DNA from: Candidatus Sediminicultor secundus
GTDB lineage: Bacteria > Atribacterota > JS1 > SB-45 > 34-128
Length of the DNA stretch: 11,063 nt
Direction of reading: 5' to 3'
NCBI GenBank assembly: GCA_002849045.2
Contig: NCRO01000047.1
Span: 1 to 11,063, forward strand
The notes under the pieces were generated by a model. It had not been told where the DNA came from, did no database searches, and saw nothing but the letters and a program-made list of their open reading frames with translations. A program made the translations under genes and the position numbers. Shown here piece after piece: positions 1-5,546 of this stretch (the first letter of the stretch is position 1; each line of letters starts with the position of its first letter).

Positions 1-534
1 GAGACCAGAGACCCCTATACTGCTGGTCATCAAAATACAGTTTCTCAACTTGCGGTGGCTATAGCCCAGGAAATGAAACTTCCTGAAGATAAGATTGAAG
101 GAATACGGATTGCTGCCCTGGTTCACGATATTGGAAAGGTAAATATACCTGCTGAAATTCTAAGTAAGCCAAGCAAATTAAATGAGATGGAGTTTAGTTT
201 AATTAAAAATCATCCCAAAGTAGGTTATGATATTTTGAGGAAAATAGATTTTTCTTGGCCGGTTGCAAAGATTGTCTTACAACACCATGAAAAGATAGAT
301 GGTTCCGGATATCCTCAAGGTTTAAAAGATGAGAAAATTCTCTTGGAAGCAAAAATTATCGGAGTAGCTGATGTGGTAGAGGCAATGTCTTCCCATCGTC
401 CTTATCGACCTTCATTAGGCATCGATAAAGCCTTAGAAGAAATCTCCAAGAATAAAGGTATTCTTTATGACCTCGAAGTAGTAAATGCCTGCCTTAAACT
501 CTTTAAAGAAAAAAGCTTTAAATTTGGATCGTAG
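1..534 (+). CDS. HD-GYP domain protein, probable c-di-GMP phosphodiesterase (5' truncated)
   Basis: The frame is open from base 1, so the gene starts upstream of the window. The first residues, ETRDPYTAGHQ, are the usual opening of an HD-GYP domain, which means a GTG at 55 is internal and not the start. The domain then shows the metal-binding HDIGK motif (bases 124-138), the HHE motif (283-291), the DGSGYP signature with GYP at 307-315, and the C-terminal AMSSHRPYRP segment. HD-GYP proteins hydrolyse cyclic di-GMP to GMP or pGpG in the cytoplasm, and all metal-ligand motifs visible here are intact. Any sensory part (receiver, GAF, PAS or membrane domain) would lie in the missing N-terminus, so the input signal is unknown. 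The coding sequence ends at TAG 532-534, 86 bp before the transglycosylase gene, with no clear terminator between them. Domain call is firm; activity is inferred. Confidence 0.93.
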   Translation, partial: ETRDPYTAGHQNTVSQLAVAIAQEMKLPEDKIEGIRIAALVHDIGKVNIPAEILSKPSKLNEMEFSLIKNHPKVGYDILRKIDFSWPVAKIVLQHHEKIDGSGYPQGLKDEKILLEAKIIGVADVVEAMSSHRPYRPSLGIDKALEEISKNKGILYDLEVVNACLKLFKEKSFKFGS

Positions 535-564
535 CAGCACTGTACGCCGTGGTGAAGGAGATAT

Positions 565-612
565 ATGGAATGGAATAAAAAAGATACGATTTATCGTGTC
601 TCTACAGAATAA
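565..612 (+). CDS. Possible 15-codon leader ORF with strong RBS
   Basis: A good ribosome-binding site, GAAGGAGA (554-561), sits a few bases before ATG 565. It opens a frame encoding MEWNKKDTIYRVSTE and ending at TAA 610-612. The next ATG in the region (621), which starts the transglycosylase gene, has no ribosome-binding site of its own and lies only 8 bases after this stop. Termination-reinitiation could therefore feed the downstream gene. The 3' half of the ORF overlaps a decayed palindromic repeat (581-605), so the peptide itself is probably not conserved. The frame differs from the transglycosylase frame. Treat it as a leader or coupling element rather than as a functional peptide. Confidence 0.25.
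   Translation: MEWNKKDTIYRVSTE
581..605 (+). repeat. Decayed palindromic repeat between HD-GYP and transglycosylase genes
   Basis: Bases 583-590 (GATACGAT) pair with 593-600 (ATCGTGTC) with one G-T wobble and a two-base centre, followed by TCTAC. This is the same layout as the palindrome at 3449-3468 (core CACGATGTATCGTA) and the one at 3484-3503 followed by CCCTAC, after a few transitions. I read it as an old copy of the same element family. Confidence 0.5.
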
Positions 613-620
613 AAATTAAA

Positions 621-2945
621 ATGAAAATAAGAGTGGATAAAATGAAAACCGCAATGATATTTTTTTTGATAATAATTTTAGCTATCAGCTTATTCGTAGC
701 AGATATTGTTTTGGCCGGCAATGATAAGTTGACTGAACTTGAGACTCAACAACTGAAGATATTAAGGCTTTCCAAAGTAGTAGAAGAACAACCTTCAAAT
801 ATTAAACTAATAGAAGATCTGGAAATCTATAAGATAGGATTGGAATTATACAAACAGAGTAATTACCAGAAAGCAATTTCCGAGTTGCTAAAGCTAAAAT
901 ATTCCACCCTAAATTTACCTCTTTATATTAAATCCCAATATATATTGGGAGATTGTTATAGAAAAATTGAAGATTGGGATAAGGCGATAGAAGTTTATAA
1001 AAACTTAGTAGTAGATGACCCTATTTTGACTGATTATTCCCTCTTTCATCTGGCTGAAACCTATAGACTAAAAGGTGAAAATCGCGAATCTGTAGCTACT
1101 TATAAACAAATAATAGAGAACTTTCCTCAAAGTCTGATTATTTCAGAAGCCAATTACCAAATCGCTCAAAATTATCGAGAGTTAAACGATACAACTTCTG
1201 CGGTAATTTATTATAAAAATATCTTAGAAGATTCTAAAAGTAGCCAGCTTAAAGCAAAGGCTTTGCTTGAGCTTTCTGAGATATACTGGCAAGAAAAAAA
1301 ATATATTGATTCTCTTAACTGTTTATATGAGATATTAGATGAAGGCTATAGACTTAAAAGGAATTCAGAACCGGAAGAGTTATTGATTAGATATTTTTAT
1401 AAGATTCAAGAGGATTTAAAGGATGTAAAGGTTCCTTACCATATAATGGTAAAATGTGCAGATATTTTGTTTAAATATCGCCAGTATAATATGGCTGAAG
1501 ATTTATATAAGAAAGTTATTAAAACTTTTCCTGAAGCCCCGGATATTGCAGCAATTTATTATAAGAGGGCAAGGTCCTTATATTACAAAAAGGAGTATAA
1601 GGAAGCTTTTAACCAGTGTGAGGAGATTATAGCAAAATTTCCTCCCAGCGAAATTACTATTAAAGCAAATTATCTTGGTGGTAATTCTCTGCGCGTCTTA
1701 GGAGAGCGTTATTTGGCAATAGATAAGTATGAAAAAATTATAGGACAATATCCTGAAAGCTATTATGCCCGACAATCTTATCTGCGTCTGGCAGAATCTT
1801 ATTTTCAGTTAAAAGAAACAGAAAAAGGAATTTCCCTATGGCGAGAATTGATAAGCAAATATCCTAATAGTTATGAATCAATGACTTCTCTATGGAATTT
1901 AGCCCGATATTATACCAATAATAATTTTTATCCTGAGGCATTAGATTACTATCGAGAATTATCAGAAAGATTTTCTCAAAGCAGATTGGGAGATGATGCC
2001 CTGTACTGGATGGGAAAGATTTTAGAGAATATGGGGTCAGATGAGGAGGCAAAAATTGCCTACGAGAAGCTTATTCGGGAATACTCTTTAAGTTATTATA
2101 CCGAAAGAATTATAGAACAGAGAAGTGATATTAGTTTTGTTTGGCCTGTTTCTATCTCCAAGAAAGAAGATTTTATAAATTTAGAGGAATTTTTAAAAAA
2201 ATATGATAAAATAGAGGGGAAAGGTCAACTGTCGCTACTTAAAGCAGAATTATTTGAAGAGATTAGTTTTTACAAAGAATCAATAGTTGAATTAAGAGAA
2301 ACATTAAATCATAATTCCGGGAATATCTTTTTATTATTTAGGTTAAGTAGTCTTTACAAAAAGAATAGGGATTATTACGATTCTGTAAATTATACGGAGA
2401 TAATTTTTAACTATTTAGAGGATAATCGCCAATTGGAGGATTTACCTCTTGAATTATGGAAAAGTCTCTATCCTCTTTATTATGAGGATATAATTAGAGA
2501 ACGTGCTTTGGAATACGAAATAGACCCCTTACTTGTTCTGGCTATGATTAGGGAGGAAAGCAGATTTAATCCTTGGAATGAATCAGTGGCGGGTGCAAGG
2601 GGATTGATGCAAATAATATTTTCGACCGGGGAATGGATTGCGCAAAAATTAAATCTCGAAGATTTTACTGATGAGATGTTATTCTCTCATGAAGTAAATA
2701 TAAATTTAGGTTGCTGGTATATTAATTATTTAAAAGAAAGATTTTCTAATGATTCCATATTAATGATTTCTGGCTATAATGCCGGTCCAGGTACAACCAG
2801 TAAGTGGTTAAAGGAATATGATAGGTCTGATTTGGATAATTTTGTAGAAAATGTTCCTTATTCTGAGACCAGAGAGCATATAAAAAAAGTAATGAAATCT
2901 TACCAGATGTACAAAAGATTGGCACAGGTTTTAAGCGAAGAGTAA
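621..2945 (+). CDS. Secreted TPR-repeat lytic transglycosylase (SLT domain)
   Basis: A 774-residue exported protein predicted to cleave the glycan strands of peptidoglycan, releasing 1,6-anhydro-muropeptides in the periplasm. A hydrophobic signal segment covers about residues 9-28, with a likely signal peptidase I site at VLA|GN (about 32/33). Residues about 70-600 are tetratricopeptide-type helical repeats (for example near 105-135, 140-170, 175-205, 350-380, 385-415, 420-450 and 455-485). The SLT catalytic domain occupies about 620-765. Its motifs are REES with the catalytic Glu at 646, GARGLMQ at 658-664, SGYNAGPG at 717-724 and PYSETREH at 746-753. The layout of a long helical N-terminus and a C-terminal SLT domain resembles Slt70, though with recognisable TPRs and greater length. 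ATG 621 has no ribosome-binding site. ATG 642 is an in-frame alternative that gives a more compact signal peptide (MKTAMIFFL). The gene may be translated by coupling to the leader ORF at 565-612. Confidence 0.93.
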   Translation: MKIRVDKMKTAMIFFLIIILAISLFVADIVLAGNDKLTELETQQLKILRLSKVVEEQPSNIKLIEDLEIYKIGLELYKQSNYQKAISELLKLKYSTLNLPLYIKSQYILGDCYRKIEDWDKAIEVYKNLVVDDPILTDYSLFHLAETYRLKGENRESVATYKQIIENFPQSLIISEANYQIAQNYRELNDTTSAVIYYKNILEDSKSSQLKAKALLELSEIYWQEKKYIDSLNCLYEILDEGYRLKRNSEPEELLIRYFYKIQEDLKDVKVPYHIMVKCADILFKYRQYNMAEDLYKKVIKTFPEAPDIAAIYYKRARSLYYKKEYKEAFNQCEEIIAKFPPSEITIKANYLGGNSLRVLGERYLAIDKYEKIIGQYPESYYARQSYLRLAESYFQLKETEKGISLWRELISKYPNSYESMTSLWNLARYYTNNNFYPEALDYYRELSERFSQSRLGDDALYWMGKILENMGSDEEAKIAYEKLIREYSLSYYTERIIEQRSDISFVWPVSISKKEDFINLEEFLKKYDKIEGKGQLSLLKAELFEEISFYKESIVELRETLNHNSGNIFLLFRLSSLYKKNRDYYDSVNYTEIIFNYLEDNRQLEDLPLELWKSLYPLYYEDIIRERALEYEIDPLLVLAMIREESRFNPWNESVAGARGLMQIIFSTGEWIAQKLNLEDFTDEMLFSHEVNINLGCWYINYLKERFSNDSILMISGYNAGPGTTSKWLKEYDRSDLDNFVENVPYSETREHIKKVMKSYQMYKRLAQVLSEE

Positions 2946-2984
2946 ATGGAATGGTTTTTGCTGGATTAAAAAAAGAGGGGGGGG

Positions 2985-3004
2985 AAGTTCAATACGGCGA
3001 ACTT
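2985..3004 (+). other. Small stem-loop before the zinc-ribbon gene
   Basis: AAGTTC (2985-2990) and GAACTT (2999-3004) form a 6-bp stem around an 8-base loop. A run of eight Gs just precedes it. No T-run follows, so it is not a terminator. It ends 8 bases before the ATG at 3013, where it could affect ribosome access, or it could be chance. Confidence 0.25.
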
Positions 3005-3012
3005 GAGAGCAA

Positions 3013-3345
3013 ATGACCAGTAAAGTAAAAGCTCAACTTTTTTGTCTTCACTGCAATAAAGAAACCAATCATACTATTACCTATAAAGGTGAATATTTAG
3101 AAGATATTAAGTGTAATATTTGCGGAAACGAAATTAGAATTAACCGGGAAAAATTATTAGAAACCTACACCGTAGATTTTATAGATAGGGTGTTAACTAA
3201 ACCCCATCGAATAACTGAGGAGATGAAAAGTGATATATCTCATTTTCTAAAGTCTATACCCATCAGAATTTTGACTAAACCCTATCGGGTTGTCCAGGAG
3301 ATAGGAGATATGTTGCATAAAGAAAAAGATAAAAGCGAAAGGTGA
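3013..3345 (+). CDS. Small zinc-ribbon protein with duplicated LTKP motif (function unknown)
   Basis: A 110-residue cytoplasmic protein with no signal peptide. The N-terminal half has two CxxC pairs, C11/C14 and C34/C37, 19 residues apart, which is a typical zinc-ribbon knuckle arrangement. The C-terminal half holds two copies of one helical motif: RVLTKPHRITEEM (59-71) and RILTKPYRVVQEI (85-97), 26 residues apart. I recall similar short proteins in Firmicutes genomes annotated only as 'bh protein', so it appears to be a conserved family without an assigned role. The name is from memory and was not checked. It lies 67 bp after the transglycosylase gene and may be cotranscribed with it. The ribosome-binding site is weak (GAGAG just upstream), but no better start is available. 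Zinc binding is inferred from the four cysteines. Nucleic-acid or protein binding is possible, but nothing in the sequence decides between them. Confidence 0.82.
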   Translation: MTSKVKAQLFCLHCNKETNHTITYKGEYLEDIKCNICGNEIRINREKLLETYTVDFIDRVLTKPHRITEEMKSDISHFLKSIPIRILTKPYRVVQEIGDMLHKEKDKSER

Positions 3346-3347
3346 AA

Positions 3348-3387
3348 AATTAATTAGCCAATTGACCAATTCTCTAATTGCCTAATT
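3348..3387 (+). repeat. 8-bp tandem repeat, consensus NNCYAATT, five units
   Basis: Starting 3 bases after the zinc-ribbon stop codon, five 8-bp units follow in phase. They end in TAATT, CAATT, CAATT, TAATT and TAATT, at 3348, 3356, 3364, 3372 and 3380. Three units share the fuller form NNCYAATT. A second short periodicity, of 7 bp, is visible at 3431-3451 (TCAGAAG, TCAGGAG, TAGGGGG). Both look like slippage-type tandem repeats in non-coding DNA. They have no CRISPR-like spacers. Confidence 0.6.
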
Positions 3388-3448
3388 ATTTAGTCGATAG
3401 TGAATGGTAATTCGTATTGCATGAAGAAAATCAGAAGTCAGGAGTAGG

Positions 3449-3468
3449 GGGCACGATGTATCGTACCC
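3449..3468 (+). repeat. Palindromic element, copy 1
   Basis: An inverted repeat with arms GGGCACGAT and ATCGTACCC, a two-base centre (GT) and one C-A mismatch, preceded by GTAGG. It has the same format as the neighbouring perfect copy at 3484-3503. The short near-perfect palindrome with a G-run at the start and C-run at the end resembles REP-like elements that are dispersed between genes in many bacteria. No transposase gene is present in the window. Confidence 0.7.
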
Positions 3469-3483
3469 ATAACAAGAAAGAAA

Positions 3484-3503
3484 GGGCACAATTCATTGTG
3501 CCC
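3484..3503 (+). repeat. Palindromic element, copy 2 (perfect)
   Basis: GGGCACAAT (3484-3492) pairs perfectly with ATTGTGCCC (3495-3503) around a two-base centre, and CTAC follows. Transcribed RNA would fold into a strong 9-bp hairpin. No T-run follows, so an intrinsic terminator role is unlikely. The core differs from copy 1 by compensating changes on both arms (CGAT/ATCG against CAAT/ATTG), which argues that base pairing has been maintained or that the copies come from different family members. Confidence 0.75.
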
Positions 3504-3522
3504 CTACAAAATCATAAAAAAA

Positions 3523-3553
3523 GGGCGTATTGCAATATGCAATATACAATACG
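3523..3553 (+). repeat. Palindromic element, copy 3 (diverged)
   Basis: GGG is followed by CGTATTG (3526-3532), which pairs with CAATACG (3547-3553). The 14 bases between them consist of CAATAT-type repeats that can themselves fold. It starts with the same GGGC as copies 1 and 2 but lacks their CCC end. It stops 12 bases before the -35 box of the following promoter. I take it as a third, expanded or rearranged member of the same group. Confidence 0.55.
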
Positions 3554-3565
3554 ATATAAAAAAAA

Positions 3566-3597
3566 TTGACAAAATCATCAAAAAACAATAATATAAT
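3566..3597 (+). promoter_or_regulatory. Probable sigma-70-type promoter for the HTH gene
   Basis: A consensus -35 box TTGACA lies at 3566-3571. The perfect -10 hexamer TATAAT is at 3592-3597 with a 20-bp spacer. The overlapping TAATAT at 3589-3594 gives the standard 17-bp spacer and may be the one used. The region between is A-rich. The start codon at 3635 is about 30 bp downstream, so the mRNA leader would be short. Direction and position fit the small excisionase-like gene. Confidence 0.68.
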
Positions 3598-3634
3598 ATA
3601 AAGAGATCAGCATAAATCAAGGGAGGTTTATAAA

Positions 3635-3814
3635 ATGGAAGAATATTTAACTGCAAAACAAGTAGCGAAATATTTACAAGTAAAACCTCTTACTGTTTAT
3701 CAATGGGCAAGAACTAATAAGATTCCGGCAGTTAAAATTGGAAGAATCTGGCGCTTCAAAAGGGATGCTATTGATAATTTTTTAGAAAAGAAATATAAGA
3801 AGAACAAGAAATAG
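3635..3814 (+). CDS. Excisionase-family (MerR-like) helix-turn-helix DNA-binding protein
   Basis: A 59-residue protein, nearly all of it one winged helix-turn-helix domain: YLTAKQVAKYL (helix 1 and turn), VKPLTVYQWARTNKIP (recognition helix and turn), AVKIGRIWRFKRDAIDNFL (wing and last helix), then a Lys-rich tail. This matches the small domain annotated as 'excisionase family DNA-binding', used both by phage Xis proteins and by stand-alone chromosomal regulators. It has its own promoter (3566-3597) and a strong ribosome-binding site GGGAGG (3621-3626), 8 bases before the ATG. No integrase, att site or phage gene is visible nearby, so a transcription regulator is more likely than an active excisionase. 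Its target is unknown. The next gene downstream, the LysM-M23 hydrolase, is one candidate. Confidence 0.88.
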   Translation: MEEYLTAKQVAKYLQVKPLTVYQWARTNKIPAVKIGRIWRFKRDAIDNFLEKKYKKNKK

Positions 3815-3820
3815 AAAAAA

Positions 3821-3903
3821 AATCATAAAGTCCTTGCTAAAATTAAAAAAATAGCTGCCTGAGGAAACTTCTTAATTGTTTATTTTTTACCTCATTTATG
3901 ATT
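3821..3903 (+). other. Potential RNA structure between HTH gene and LysM-M23 gene
   Basis: AATCATAAA (3821-3829) is exactly complementary to TTTATGATT (3895-3903). Inside these arms two alternative stems are possible: AAAAAATA (3846-3853) with TATTTTTT (3881-3888), or TGAGG (3860-3864) with CCTCA (3890-3894). The second stacks directly on the outer stem's 3' arm. The T-rich run at 3880-3888 could act as a weak terminator tail. This may be the 3' end of the HTH transcript or a 5' leader of the LysM-M23 mRNA. It does not match a riboswitch I recognise. AT-rich DNA makes chance pairing likely. Confidence 0.3.
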
Positions 3904-3932
3904 AGTAATTTCTAAGTAAAGGAGAACAGAGG

Positions 3933-5396
3933 ATGTATTTAGCTCAAAAACATAATAGAGATAAGAAAAATTCTATTATTTTAGTTACCTTACTTTTATT
4001 GTTTATCTTTTCTATTCCTTTTTACTCTTTTGCTGATGATAGCAATGATGAATTTATTACACATAAAGTAACCAAGGGTGATACTCTATGGAGCATCTCC
4101 AAACAATACAATCTATCCTTGCAACTAATCTTAGCTTTTAATAATATAAAAGATAAAGATACTTTATCCATCGGTCAGATAATTAAAATTTCTCAAGATA
4201 ATCTCCCTGCCGCTGATTATAATATGCATATCGTAAACAAGGGAGAGACTTTATGGTCAATTGCCCGAAAATATAATCTTTCTGTAGATCTAATTCTTGC
4301 CACCAATAACATTGCTAATTCAGAATTAATTTCTATCGGGCAGGAAATGAAAATACCTTCGCATAAAAATGCTGTTGCTGAGACAAAGATTGTTAACCAG
4401 GCAGTTATTGATAAAAAGAATAATAACATTAATGATAATATCAGTCAGCCCGGAAATGCAGAACCGATTGTTTATACAGTTAAAGCAGGTGATAATCTAT
4501 GGAATATTTCTCGAAAATATGGAGTTTCAGTGGAAGTTATTATTGATGTAAATAATTTTAGAGACAAAGATTTCTTATCACTTGGCCAAAAATTAGAAAT
4601 CCCCGCAATAGGAGGAGGAGTATCTAACTCTAATCAGAAACAGGAACCAACCATTATAACTTATACCGTGGTAAAAGGAGATACCTTGTGGAGCATATCC
4701 CAGAGATATGATGTAAAGATGATTTCTATCATTTCTGTTAATAATTTAAAAGAAATATCCCGACTGTCTATAGGTCAAAAATTGAAGCTGCCCATAACTA
4801 ATATGGATATTGCCAAAGCAGAAGGATATAGCCAGGAAGCTGCAGCGGAGGAAATAATTTATTATGTAAAAAAAGGAGAAAGCCTCTGGAGTATTTCGCG
4901 TGATTATAATGTAAAATTAGAGGCTATTATAGCAGCTAATAGTATTACTGATGCTTCCAAAATTTCTGCAGGACGGCAATTGAGAATTCCTAATGTACCC
5001 GGGGCTCGCCTTAGTATAAATAATTTTATCTGGCCGGTAAGAGGAAGGATTACTTCTCCTTATGGGGTAAGAGTCTTAAACGGAAGGAAAGAATTTCATG
5101 CTGGTATAGATATTGGTGGTCCTACCGGGACTAATATAGTAGCTGCCGAGAGTGGCAGGGTAAGCTATGCTGGTTATATGCGGGGATTTGGAAATGTGAT
5201 TATCTTAAGCCACGATAGGGGATATTCTACGGTATATGCTCATAACTCGGTGAATTTAGTGAAGAAAGGTCAGTATGTGAAAAGGGGAAGTATAATTGGC
5301 AAAGTAGGAAGGACTGGAAATGCTTCTGGTTCCCACCTCCATTTTGAAATAAGATTAAGCGGCAAGCCGGTTAATCCTCTGCCATATTTGAAATAA
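3933..5396 (+). CDS. Secreted cell-wall endopeptidase: five LysM domains plus M23 peptidase domain
   Basis: A 487-residue exported protein. A hydrophobic signal/anchor segment spans about residues 14-33 (possible cleavage near SFA|DD). Five LysM domains follow at about 43-87, 98-142, 180-224, 243-287 and 309-353, each with the GDTLWSI- or GESLWSI-type start and a GQ..KIP-type end. LysM binds GlcNAc-containing glycan, so the protein is held on peptidoglycan. Residues about 367-485 form a LytM/M23 metallopeptidase domain with the zinc and catalytic residues present: H389 and D393 (HAGID), H437 (YAHN), H468 and H470 (HLHFE). Such enzymes hydrolyse peptide cross-bridges or stems. With all ligands intact it is probably an active hydrolase rather than an EnvC/NlpD-like activator. 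The ribosome-binding site AAAGGAG (3918-3924) is 8 bases before the ATG. It probably complements the transglycosylase encoded upstream. The physiological role (division, growth or spore-like process) cannot be read from the sequence. Confidence 0.95.
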   Translation: MYLAQKHNRDKKNSIILVTLLLLFIFSIPFYSFADDSNDEFITHKVTKGDTLWSISKQYNLSLQLILAFNNIKDKDTLSIGQIIKISQDNLPAADYNMHIVNKGETLWSIARKYNLSVDLILATNNIANSELISIGQEMKIPSHKNAVAETKIVNQAVIDKKNNNINDNISQPGNAEPIVYTVKAGDNLWNISRKYGVSVEVIIDVNNFRDKDFLSLGQKLEIPAIGGGVSNSNQKQEPTIITYTVVKGDTLWSISQRYDVKMISIISVNNLKEISRLSIGQKLKLPITNMDIAKAEGYSQEAAAEEIIYYVKKGESLWSISRDYNVKLEAIIAANSITDASKISAGRQLRIPNVPGARLSINNFIWPVRGRITSPYGVRVLNGRKEFHAGIDIGGPTGTNIVAAESGRVSYAGYMRGFGNVIILSHDRGYSTVYAHNSVNLVKKGQYVKRGSIIGKVGRTGNASGSHLHFEIRLSGKPVNPLPYLK

Positions 5397-5546
5397 TTAA
5401 AATGTTTTTAAGATATCATCTGAGCATAATCTAAATTGAATTCACAACTATAATACAAAATAAGAAAGAAAGGAGGAAAATTATTTAAAGAATTAATTGG
5501 GTGTTGTAATTAATGTGAAAAGTATTAATTAGAAAGGAGAATAAAC
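5397..5546 (+). promoter_or_regulatory. Leader region of the binding-protein gene, with weak promoter and two Shine-Dalgarno sites
   Basis: A perfect -10 hexamer TATAAT lies at 5449-5454, but its -35 partner is poor (ATAATC at 17 bp spacing). No terminator for the preceding gene is seen. Two Shine-Dalgarno sequences follow. AAAGGAGG (5469-5476) has no start codon at a usable distance. AAAGGAG (5533-5539) lies 7 bases before the real ATG. Between them ATTAATT (5492-5498) and AATTAAT (5508-5514) can form a 7-bp stem. The surroundings of the two sites look alike, as if the start region had been duplicated and the first copy had decayed. Confidence 0.4.

Noticed and set aside
1864..2052. Antisense open frame inside the transglycosylase gene
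   Set aside because: It is opposite a TPR region with clear coding constraint, and has no ribosome-binding site or recognisable protein.
3348..3553. Repeat-rich region considered as a CRISPR array or mobile element end
   Set aside because: Units are 7-8 bp without spacers, and the palindromes are about 20 bp at irregular spacing. No cas gene, transposase or target-site duplication is visible.
3635..3814. Excisionase-like gene as evidence for an integrated prophage
   Set aside because: No integrase, phage structural gene, tRNA or att-like direct repeat is present in the window, and this domain is common in chromosomal regulators.
3815..3932. Known riboswitch (c-di-AMP or c-di-GMP type) before the LysM-M23 gene
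   Set aside because: The gap is only 118 bp and none of the conserved cores of those classes is visible; only generic AT-rich pairing remains.
4217..4551. Overlapping open frames on both strands in the LysM region
   Set aside because: They are shadows of the repeated LysM coding sequence; the translations are low-complexity with no domain.
5513..5518. ATG-TGA start-stop element in the leader of the binding-protein gene
   Set aside because: Only a weak GGGTG lies upstream at suitable spacing, so regulated stalling is not supported.
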